A stretch of 54,563 nt of DNA from an uncultured Pirellulaceae bacterium (GTDB lineage Bacteria > Planctomycetota > Planctomycetia > Pirellulales > Pirellulaceae): contig CAJQQR010000124.1 in assembly GCA_905480545.1 (NCBI GenBank), positions 1 to 54,563 on the forward strand, given 5' to 3'. Made by a program: the position numbers and the translations under genes. Under the pieces are notes generated by a model. That model had not been told where the DNA came from, made no database searches, and worked only from the letters and a program-made list of their open reading frames with translations. This document shows, in pieces, positions 10,455-17,436 of this stretch (its first letter is position 1; each line of letters begins with the position of its first letter).

Positions 10455-10841
10455 CGCTGTTTCTCAGCAGCGTCAAGCTCGTTGTTGATGTCTACGGTTG
10501 TGGAGCGTATTTTTGGGAATTTATCAATCGTGTTTCTGGGTTTTATATTGCTCCGAATTGAATCAAACGACTTGTTATGAATAATTCGAAAAGACCAAGT
10601 GCTGAATTTAGCTGGATCCTCGATCTTTTTGGGGCCATTCAAAAATCGTATTCCAGGAGTCCTGAACCGCATCACGTGTCGATTCGTGTTGGCTGAGGAT
10701 TTTCATCGGGTAAAGAATCAAACGCGGATGGCAGGAGTTAGCCAACTTGGAAATCGAATCCGGATCACCGTCTTGCATTTGGAGGACGATGAGTTCACTG
10801 AAGAGTTGCAGTGGTTTTCGATTTTTGATTTCTCTGACTGT
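10451..10841 (-). pseudogene. Decayed ECF-type RNA polymerase sigma factor
   Basis: The frame entering at 10841 gives SELIVLQMQDGDPDSISKL, the usual opening of ECF sigma region 2, then TRDAVQDSWNTIFEWPQK. A one-base shift at an A-run (T-run 10626-10630 on the plus strand) breaks it; the next frame resumes with AKFSTWSFRIIHNKSFDSIR, the matching KFSTWLFRIAHN-type motif, and runs to a stop at 10451-10453. Restoring one base rejoins both halves without loss. Region 4 is not recognisable, so the gene may also be shortened. No plausible ATG is seen at the 5' end. Its stop overlaps the start of the membrane partner, so this was a sigma/anti-sigma operon. Confidence 0.68.
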
Positions 10842-11248
10842 TTACTAAGTAGTCTTGGAAATACTTGTTTGGTTGTGGGAATAAGAGTTTTTTTGCAGAT
10901 GCAACGGGGCAGGGGAGCGTGTCTCAACGTTCTAAGGCGATCGGGAACATGCATTCTCTATTCAGTTGCGCGTCCGACAACAATGCCAGTATCAGGGAAA
11001 ACGGCAGTTCGTAGATATTCGATATCGACTACGATTTGCGTGAGTAGCAAAGCGCGAGCTGGCGTTTTTTGAGGATTCATTGGCGGCGGCCTCGCTGCCA
11101 CAAATAAGGTTAATAAGAAGACAGTGCCCTGCGATGCTGTGCTCGGCGCGGAATGAGGAATCGGCTAGATTCACCTTCACCTTTCGTGGCACCAAGTGCG
11201 TCCCGACTACTATTGCTCTTTGCTTTCAAGACCTGTCATTCTTTCTCG
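10842..11248. other. Gene-poor stretch
   Basis: About 400 bp with no convincing gene. It contains one plus-oriented GGGCAGGGGAG word (10907-10917) and a minus ORF of 40 codons (11080 to 10958, MNPQKTPARALLL...) that I cannot assign. Stops in all frames fit eroded sequence. Confidence 0.4.
10907..10917 (+). other. GGGCAGGGGAG word (KOPS-like), plus orientation
   Basis: Second exact copy of the 11-mer, here outside any intact gene. It is the last plus-oriented extended copy before the orientation changes. Confidence 0.4.
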
Positions 11249-11338
11249 ATGTCGAATATTTTTCTAGCGACGATTTTCGTTTTGATTTGCGGCATTGTGC
11301 TTGTCGCAACACTGGTTCTCTGGAAGATGATCCGCTGA
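11249..11338 (+). CDS. Possible 29-residue single-span membrane microprotein
   Basis: ATG 11249 to TGA 11338 encodes 29 residues: a short polar start (MSN), about 20 consecutive hydrophobic residues (IFLATIFVLICGIVLVATLV) and a positively charged tail (WKMIR). This is the layout of a small inner-membrane peptide. No strong ribosome-binding site is seen, and the sequence is inside a decayed region, so it could equally be the last helix of a lost gene. Confidence 0.35.
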   Translation: MSNIFLATIFVLICGIVLVATLVLWKMIR

Positions 11339-11455
11339 AGCAAATTCAATCGAGTTCTATAAGGCTCGTTGCGGTGAGCAATGAGTATTTGTCATCGTTG
11401 TTGGTGCGGCCTGAATGGGGATATCGTTGAATCGTTAGACTCAATTCACGAGTCA

Positions 11456-11758
11456 TCATCGGACGATTTTGGACGCGATCCATCCGATCAATGCACCTAG
11501 GATTCCGCTGAGGGGTATCCCGACAAAGATGATCACGACTGTCAGAAGTGCATTTGCGCCACATCTGGGCAAGTCAGGCGGCAACGACGCATTGTATGCA
11601 CGCGCGTTGTAAATGCGAATCACCGCGATTATAACCGGAACGGATGCACTGATCGTTAAGCCGGCAACTCCCCAAAAGCAACTGGTGCTGGGTGGGTCAA
11701 TTCCTTCGTCCTTTAAGCCGCTTTCTGGTGGTGGTTCCTTCATATGAGATTTTTGCAT
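11456..11758 (-). CDS. Small two-helix membrane protein, unknown function
   Basis: From ATG 11758 (or ATG 11743) this encodes 100 residues: a Pro/Glu-rich polar head, a first membrane helix (FWGVAGLTISASVPVIIAVI), a loop with two Cys-containing stretches (one before helix 1, one at PRCGANAL), and a second helix (TVVIIFVGIPLSGILGALIGWIA) ending in basic residues. I do not recognise the family. It starts a few bases after the stop of the broken membrane gene upstream, suggesting a former two-gene unit. It looks intact, unlike most of its neighbours. Confidence 0.55.
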   Translation of the reverse strand: MQKSHMKEPPPESGLKDEGIDPPSTSCFWGVAGLTISASVPVIIAVIRIYNARAYNASLPPDLPRCGANALLTVVIIFVGIPLSGILGALIGWIASKIVR

Positions 11759-11762
11759 GCGA

Positions 11763-12155
11763 TTATTCGTTCTTGGCCTGACCCAATTCGGAGATCGGTT
11801 TTTTTGGGATCGTTTTCGTCCATGTCCGTATGCAAGATTTTCGAAACCGCCAGTACCCGATTCCAATCGTGATGACGCAGTAGATAGGGGGCAGAATTGG
11901 TTGCGTGCCATGTTTAAGTAGTTGCGGTATGTCGAGATACCGGTCGTTGGAAAACCATGCGATGCCGATATGCATCCCGTTCGCGATTAAGCAAAAGTCG
12001 AAAATAAATCACATCCAGTCTCGTCGCAGTAGTATGGCAATCGCGAACGGTATTAAGACTCCAAGGACTGTTCCGCACCATAACGTGACCAGCGGGTTTG
12101 GGTCGGGCTTGAAAATGCTGTAAGGAAGGTGCCATGGAAGCAGATCTGAATCCAC
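11763..12155 (-). pseudogene. Membrane protein with internal TGA stop
   Basis: One continuous frame from GTG 12155 to TAA 11763 with a single TGA at 12009-12011. Before it: PNPLVTLWCGTVLGVLIPFA and IAILLRRDWM. After it: FIFDFCLIANGMHIGIAWFS, then LPPIYCVITIGIGYW and a basic tail. The hydrophobic pattern continues smoothly across the stop (about three helices), so one TGG-to-TGA or similar change explains it. No family recognised. The codon before GTG is a TAG, so the real start may be lost or may be this GTG. Confidence 0.55.
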
Positions 12156-12344
12156 CTACGTGCCGCCGTTTAGCGTTCCACTGACAATATGTCCTAGCTT
12201 GTCGTTTTCGCGATCAGAAATCGTTGCACTCAATTGTCTCACGCGTTCGGCGGGCATTGTTTCTGGGCACCTAGTGATTGTCGGTACGAATGGGCTCCCC
12301 ATTAAAACAGGCAAAATTCTGTGCGCTTTCGCAAGGCTAGTCAT
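12156..12344 (-). CDS. Possible 62-residue hypothetical protein
   Basis: ATG 12344 to TAG 12156, ending directly at the GTG of the broken membrane gene. The product (RILPVLMGSPFVPTITRC, then ERVRQLSATISDREN) is soluble and looks protein-like, but I recognise no family and see no ribosome-binding site. It is in the same frame as the pseudogene that follows, so it may be the N-terminal part of the same lost gene. Confidence 0.28.
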   Translation of the reverse strand: MTSLAKAHRILPVLMGSPFVPTITRCPETMPAERVRQLSATISDRENDKLGHIVSGTLNGGT

Positions 12345-12647
12345 GAGATTAATATTGATGAAAAAGATTCAAATGGGAAATGATTTAAGTCCGCCTGTTG
12401 TGAGCCAGAGGGTGGCTTTTTTATTCCGGTTTTCTCGCAAGTTTATCTCAGCGGATCTCGACGACGGCAAGTCGGGAATCGATTGGCAATCATGAATCTA
12501 ATAGTCGTGACTTTGCGATTGTTGATAGAGGGCGGAGTTCGGGTTTGAAATCGATGAACCGCCAAATCCCAGTAATTACGAGCGTTTCTGACGAAACAAC
12601 CGAACATAAGAAACATTATCGGACGTTAGGGTGTGAGGCCGTGCTTT
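12345..12647. other. Gene-poor stretch
   Basis: About 300 bp without a supportable gene. On the plus strand, 12553-12663 encodes a short peptide (IPVITSVSDE..., GCEAVLFK) faintly like the end of a response-regulator receiver, too weak to call. Confidence 0.35.
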
Positions 12648-12901
12648 TTAAAGGCTCGAATGAATAGTCATGGCAATGTCGCGGGCGAAGACCGACGTCG
12701 CTATTTGCTCTGGTGAATCGACGTGGTGATTGGGAGCAGCGACAAATCGCTCAGCAAAAGAAAAAATTGTTTTCCCTATCAAATTAAAACCGACTTCGGT
12801 TTCTTTGGAATTGAAAACGATTTGCTCGCTCAAGCTTCCAGGCTCGCAGGATCAAAATTGGTGACGTCGCGGAGATGGGTTTGATCCGGTTTCCACCTCA
12901 T
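12648..12901 (-). pseudogene. Frameshifted small gene, unknown family
   Basis: ATG 12901 opens MRWKPDQTHLRDVTNFDPAS and stops at a TGA near 12832; a frame shifted at that point continues SEQIVFNSKETEVGFNLIGK to a TAA at 12648. Both halves have normal residue composition and join into about 84 residues if one lesion near 12832 is repaired. No family recognised; soluble, no signal peptide. The evidence is only the continuity of protein-like sequence across the shift. Confidence 0.35.
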
Positions 12902-13176
12902 GACGAAATTCAAGTTCCTGCGAAAGCCCGTCTTGAGTCGCTTCGGTTTTATCGTTTTGAAAAAACTTGCGTTTGGGAATTCAAATGCCCTTCAATCGCA
13001 ATTTAGGATCGTTTGCTTCATAACGATCATTCCGGCATCGATGAGCTCCTTTTCGAAAGGTCGGAATTGGCGGCATCTACAAAATGATGTCGGGTTAAAG
13101 AAGCGATTTAACTAAGCTGCCGATCAACGATTTTGCGCTAATAGCAAAAACAGTTGATCGACTTCAACTTGAAAAA

Positions 13177-14107
13177 ATGAATCCCAAAATCGAATCGCCC
13201 AGTTCGGCTGAAACATCGTCCAAAATCGAGTCTGCGGCCACTGAGTCTGCGGCCACTGAGTCTACAATTACTGAGAATTCTGACGGCGTGAATCTCTCCT
13301 CTTCTAAGCCGAATCCATTTCGGAATCTTGGCATTCAGGATTACTTGTGGCTCGGTTACATCTCTTTGCTGGGCGTTGGCATCATGACCGAAGCGATTTA
13401 TGACAAGAGGCTCGGGGTTAATATTTTGCATTTCACAAGCGTCCTTGAAGTTTTAGTAAGTCCCATTGCTTTCATGGCGAAGCGACCGATCATCATCGTG
13501 TTTCTTGTCCTGCTGCCGTTTTTGTTCGATGGATTAAAAAAAGCAAGCGATTGAGTGGACAAAACAAATTGACAACAAGGATGTTGCTTCCAGGAGAAGA
13601 AACAAAAACTTGAAGACGATGTACATCGCTATTTTTTTACATTGATCATGGAGGCGACTGCTTTTTTGCTTTTTCGTCGGTGGCTGGATCGAAGCCGGCT
13701 ATCGTGTATCCGATCAAATTGCGGAGGGGAACTTAAGAGGTGGCCATCATTTTGTTTTTAATGATGGGGAAGAAGTTGACGCTTACGTTGTTGGTCAGAA
13801 TAGTGACTTCATTTTCTATGGTGCCAAAGACAGCAGTCACGTAATCATTGCTCCTGTTCGGGGTAATATCGATCGCATCAATCATTCGGACCAATCCGTT
13901 GTTTGGGTGCAAACTGATGAGACGGAATCGGCAATTCAGTCAAATCAACGAGCACCAGAAACAGGGGGTGAAAGGATCGGGGGCCTGCCAAGGAGAATAA
14001 TGAATGAGAAACGTCAGTTGAAGCGTCCTGTTGAAAGCGAAATTAAATCTGTGGAAAGCAAGGCAGGCTTTGAATTCGAAAAAACGAAACCGCAGATCAG
14101 CTTATAG
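13177..14107 (+). pseudogene. Two-part membrane protein broken by three homopolymer frameshifts
   Basis: ATG 13177 opens a Ser/Thr/Glu-rich head, then IQDYLWLGYISLLGVGIMTE, a VLEVLVSPIAF segment and IIIVFLVLLPFLF, and stops at 13552. Correcting an A-run (13536-13542) carries the frame into WTKQIDNKDVASRRRNK and KTMYIAIF; correcting a T-run (13632-13638) gives TLIMEATAFLLF; a third T-run (near 13670) returns to FVGGWIEAGYRV and a soluble tail with DAYVVGQNSDFIFYGAKDSS and HVIIAPVRGNIDRI, ending at TAG 14107. So one ancestral membrane protein with a C-terminal beta-rich domain explains three ORFs. The architecture recalls uncharacterised proteins of other phyla, but I cannot name the family. 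Confidence 0.6.
13228..13264 (+). repeat. 15-bp tandem duplication
   Basis: GAGTCTGCGGCCACT occurs twice, followed by a partial third copy (GAGTCTA). It encodes ESAAT ESAAT in the Ser/Thr-rich head of the broken membrane gene. Confidence 0.93.
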
Positions 14108-14119
14108 AGCTTTTATGAC

Positions 14120-14694
14120 ATGCCGTCGGATTTCGCTCGGTTGACGGTGCTTTCAAAAATCGATGACCACATTAAAACGTTATTGAGCCATTCGCCGTTT
14201 TTGCTTTTTGCATCGTTCGGCAGCGACGGATCGGATCAGTGGATAGCTTCCCACGCGGAGGCGCTCCCGGATTTGTAAAGGCGTTAAATGATACAACGTT
14301 GCGGATTCCCGATTGGCCTGGCAACAATCGGCTCGATTCGATCACAAACATTATTCAATTCAGTAGAGTTGCGACGCTGCTCTTGATTCCCGGGGTGAAA
14401 GAGAGCCTTCGATTCAACGGAACTGCTGAAGTCAGGACTGATTCTGATATGGCTGTTTATTGCATCGAAGGAGGCAATTTGCCAAAAATTGTTATCAAAG
14501 TGAGGATTGCCAAGGCGTTTTTGCATTGTTCAAAAGCGATTGTGCGTTCGGGACTTTGGGAGAGTCAATCGCAAATCAATCGCAAGCAATTGGCTACCAT
14601 GAATGAAATAATCAACGACCAAGTTCCTGCCGTGCATATCGTTTGGGAATCCGATGAAGAACTGGAGAATCGATATCGTGATTCGCCTTATTAA
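14120..14694 (+). pseudogene. Frameshifted PPOX-class FMN-binding protein
   Basis: The frame from ATG 14120 gives MPSDFARLTVLSKIDDHIKT, LLSHSPFLLFASFGSDGS and then runs wrong; a frame entered near 14239 continues DSFPRGGAPGFVKALNDTT, RIPDWPGNNRLDSITNI, LLLIPGVKESLRFNGTAEV and HCSKAIVRSGLW to TAA 14694. Together these match the pyridoxamine 5'-phosphate oxidase-like family (the SPRGDAPGFV / DRPGNNRLD / LIPG motifs of the FMN-binding split barrel). The lesion lies between about 14228 and 14240, not in a homopolymer. The 5' end begins just after the previous gene's stop and lacks the first residues usual in the family, so it is probably also shortened. Confidence 0.72.
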
Positions 14695-14737
14695 ATGAAA
14701 CCGTTCTGCGTATCGATATTCTTAAAGCGAACGGGGA

Positions 14738-14773
14738 AGGTTTTTCGCGAGGTCGAGGTTTTTCGCGAGGTCT
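14738..14773 (+). repeat. 18-bp tandem duplication
   Basis: AGGTTTTTCGCGAGGTC(G/T) occurs twice with an 18-bp period in the spacer before gltX. Function unknown. Confidence 0.9.
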
Positions 14774-14803
14774 CGTAGTGCTCCAGCCGATCCGAAGTCC
14801 TCC

Positions 14804-14812
14804 CCCCTGCCC
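14804..14812 (-). other. GGGCAGGGG word (KOPS-like), minus orientation
   Basis: The 9-mer core of the repeated G-rich word on the minus strand, in the intergenic spacer before gltX. It is the first minus-oriented copy after the decayed region. Confidence 0.4.
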
Positions 14813-14878
14813 TCTAACGCCGTCACGATTTCTAATGATGGCCGTCAACAAAAGAAAATTTGAGAAAGTTTACAAAGA

Positions 14879-16453
14879 ATGACCGTTAGAACTCGATTTG
14901 CTCCCAGCCCGACCGGTTTCTTGCACATCGGCGGTGTGCGAACAGCTCTTTTCAATTATTTGTTCGCCAAGAAGCATGGTGGTCAGTTTGTTTTACGGAT
15001 TGACGACACAGACGCTTCGCGAAATGTTGTTGAGGCACTAGCGCCCATTTTGCATGGATTCAAATGGTTGGGTTTAAACTGGGACGAAGGCCCGGAAGTT
15101 GACGGTCCATACGCACCCTATTATCAATCTCAACGAAACCCAAAATATCAGTCGGCGGTTGATCAGTTGCTGGCTTCGGGGCACGCGTACAAAGATTATG
15201 CCAAGGCTGAGGAGCTGGCGGCAGATCGTGAATTGGCGGGAAAAGAAAAGCGTGACAATATTTATGACCGCCGATTTATGGCGGTGTCGGATGCGGATTG
15301 CGATCGATTCGAATCCGAAGGCCGAACTGCAACGATTCGATTGAAGATGCCTCGCGAAGGGAAGTGTGTTTTCGTCGATCATGTGCGAGGAAGTGTTAGC
15401 GTCGATTGGGCTCGCGAACAAGACTCGGTTATACAACGACCCGACGGATCGTTCATCTATCACTTGGCTACAGTCGTTGACGACGAACACTTTCAGATTT
15501 CGCATGTAATCCGAGCCGAGGAGCATCTTCCCAATACGGCCCGACAAATTTTCATGATTGATGCGTTGGGTTACAAGCGTCCCGAGTATGCACACATCCC
15601 TTTCGTTGCGGAACCAGGAAGCAAAGTGAAATTGAGCAAGCGAAAACTGGAGAAATACTTGAAGAATCGCGACTTTAAAAAGCTGAACGATCACGGTGTA
15701 TCGATCATGGAAAAGCTGGGCGAGTCGCCCGATTCTCAGTTGTTTAATCCTGTGATCACCGACTTTTTTGAACGAGCAGGATTCTTGCCCGACGCGTTGG
15801 TGAATTATTTGCTGTTGCTCGGTTGGTCACTGGATGACAAAACCGAATTTCTCAATCGCGACGAAATGGTAGAGCATTTTTCGTTGGAGCGGGTTGTCAA
15901 GGCGGCCGCAAGTTTCGATCCACTGAAACTAGACGCTTTTCAGCAGCATTACATGAACGAGCTGGATTTAAAAAAGAAAGTTGCGATGTGCTTGCCGTTT
16001 TTGCAAAAGGCAAATTACGTTGCAACGCCTCCTCCATGTGATATCTCGGATTACGTGCAGTCGATTGTGATCGCCGCGGGTGACAGAATCCAAATTGCGG
16101 GCGATATTTTGGACTTTGACGATTTCTTTGTCGATGACCAAAAGTTGATTTTCGATGAGAAGGCCTTTGGTAAGAGGATTCTTAAACCGGAAGATGCGTT
16201 AGAGTTGCTGCGCGGATTGCGGGAAAAGCTCTCGGGCATTGAGCAGTTTGATATCAAGACGACTGAGGTAGTGGTCAAGAGTTTTGTGGAAGAACGTGGG
16301 ATCAAGATCGGGCAGATTATCAACGCGTTGCGTGTCGCGGTGACAGGGAAAGGTGTCGGTTTTGGAACGTTCGATACCCTTGCGATTTTAGGAAGGGATC
16401 GCTGTTTGAATCGAATCGATTTGGCGATTGCCCGAGCCGAAAGTGCCGGATGA
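14879..16453 (+). CDS. gltX: Glutamyl-tRNA synthetase
   Basis: Class I aminoacyl-tRNA synthetase (524 residues) charging tRNA-Glu. The ATG at 14879 gives the family's usual N-terminus RTRFAPSPTGFLHIGGVRTA, which carries the HIGH-like motif, and FVLRIDDTDASR follows. The KMSKS-type loop is K251-L-S-K-R255, and the C-terminal anticodon-binding region is helical with conserved GWSLDDKTE. A stretch after KLSKR (EKYLKNRDFKKLNDHG) is slightly longer than in E. coli. Whether it also charges tRNA-Gln (non-discriminating form) cannot be told from sequence. It is the first intact gene after the decayed segment. Confidence 0.97.
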   Translation: MTVRTRFAPSPTGFLHIGGVRTALFNYLFAKKHGGQFVLRIDDTDASRNVVEALAPILHGFKWLGLNWDEGPEVDGPYAPYYQSQRNPKYQSAVDQLLASGHAYKDYAKAEELAADRELAGKEKRDNIYDRRFMAVSDADCDRFESEGRTATIRLKMPREGKCVFVDHVRGSVSVDWAREQDSVIQRPDGSFIYHLATVVDDEHFQISHVIRAEEHLPNTARQIFMIDALGYKRPEYAHIPFVAEPGSKVKLSKRKLEKYLKNRDFKKLNDHGVSIMEKLGESPDSQLFNPVITDFFERAGFLPDALVNYLLLLGWSLDDKTEFLNRDEMVEHFSLERVVKAAASFDPLKLDAFQQHYMNELDLKKKVAMCLPFLQKANYVATPPPCDISDYVQSIVIAAGDRIQIAGDILDFDDFFVDDQKLIFDEKAFGKRILKPEDALELLRGLREKLSGIEQFDIKTTEVVVKSFVEERGIKIGQIINALRVAVTGKGVGFGTFDTLAILGRDRCLNRIDLAIARAESAG

Positions 16454-16902
16454 TGATTCCAGCAATTCAGGTGATTGGAGAACTCTCGATTCGATCGCCA
16501 TCCTAACGGTCGTAACTGAACTTAAGGCAGTTGCCTGCGAGACCAGCTTGTTGAGAAGTTTGGGGTACTCCGCGATTGAAACGTCCTGCATTCATTTGTC
16601 GTTTTGAAATATTTGTCTGAAAGGCTGCTGGTTTTCAGCGAGGCAACGCAGCATTGGTCATTGCTTTTTTGGAAAACGAGCGATATCCCGCTCTGCAAAC
16701 TCAGAAATGTCAACCATTTGCAAATCATGGGGTGTAAAGGATCTTAAACCGGTAAATGTGGCTGCACGGGGGAAACAAGCATTTGGTGCCGGGCTGATTT
16801 GCACTTTGCTATGATTTTCCCGGCGGACCCACTATGCTGAAAGTTGGTTTCTGGCGCTCGTCCGAATCTCTTGAACATCATCAAACGCTATATCGGTAAA
16901 CC
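16454..16902. other. Intergenic region without recognisable gene
   Basis: About 450 bp between gltX and the lipoprotein-like gene. Short ORFs only. It should hold the promoter of the downstream gene group; I see no convincing hexamer pair, terminator or structured RNA. Confidence 0.4.
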
Positions 16903-17358
16903 ATGTCCATTCGTCGATTCAGAATTCAAATCCAGGTATCACTTTGTCTTGCGATTATCGTTTTTCAATTCGGATGTGTTGGTGAGCGAAGTGAAAAATC
17001 CAGCAAAGCGGTAAGCAATGATCCATTAAAAAAAATGGTAGACCAAAACGGGCCAATCAAGGCTGCACCGGGTGTGGGTAAGTATCAAGGAAAGGGATAC
17101 GGAGATGCGGCACCGTTGTTAAAACCCGCATCTGTGTACTGGAATGCCAAAGAAAAACTGATCTTTAGCCTCGTCACCCATGCAAAAAATCAATATGAAG
17201 CTCTACACGATCGTAAGCTAAAGTCGCATCAGGAGTTCATGGACGAAATTGTTACCGCCAGCAGAATCAAACTTCCTAAATTAGCAGATGGACTTGAGTA
17301 TTTTTATGATGCGAAAGCGGGTGAATTGATGGTGCGGTCCGCGAGCAGCTCGAAATGA
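16903..17358 (+). CDS. Putative lipoprotein, unknown function
   Basis: A 151-residue protein with a basic start (MSIRRFRIQIQ), a hydrophobic stretch and QFGC at about 22-25, a weak lipobox (position -3 is Gln), so lipidation at the Cys is possible but not certain. The mature part is polar and has no recognised domain; KYQGKGYGDAAPLLKP and the C-terminal half (KEKLIFSLVTHAK, EFMDEIVTASRIKLPKL) look conserved-like. It precedes the DUF1570 gene by about 80 bp on the same strand, which suggests a common transcript and cell-envelope function. Confidence 0.6.
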   Translation: MSIRRFRIQIQVSLCLAIIVFQFGCVGERSEKSSKAVSNDPLKKMVDQNGPIKAAPGVGKYQGKGYGDAAPLLKPASVYWNAKEKLIFSLVTHAKNQYEALHDRKLKSHQEFMDEIVTASRIKLPKLADGLEYFYDAKAGELMVRSASSSK

Positions 17359-17436
17359 AATTTACCAATTGAAAACGATATTTGAGCTTAACGAGGGATT
17401 ATTTTGGCCGTTGATTTCAAGAGATTTTGTGGTGGC

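Noticed and set aside
10958..11080. 40-codon minus ORF (MNPQKTPARALLL...)
   Set aside because: Short, no family, no ribosome-binding site, in a stop-rich region.
12553..12663. Receiver-domain fragment on the plus strand
   Set aside because: Only about 35 residues with faint similarity (IPVI, GCEAVLFK); no Asp or second motif is visible.
13617..13628. Palindrome CGATGTACATCG as a regulatory site
   Set aside because: It lies inside the broken membrane gene and is short enough to arise by chance.
11763..13700. TGA read as Trp or another recoded codon, because several broken frames contain in-frame TGA
   Set aside because: Intact genes here use TGG for Trp and TGA as a normal stop, and other breaks are TAA or frameshifts, so recoding would not restore them.
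10907..14812. A dif/XerCD site in the presumed terminus segment
   Set aside because: Scanning by eye for paired half-sites like TTATGTTAAAT found nothing convincing; the 12-bp palindrome at 13617-13628 (CGATGTACATCG) is too short to call.
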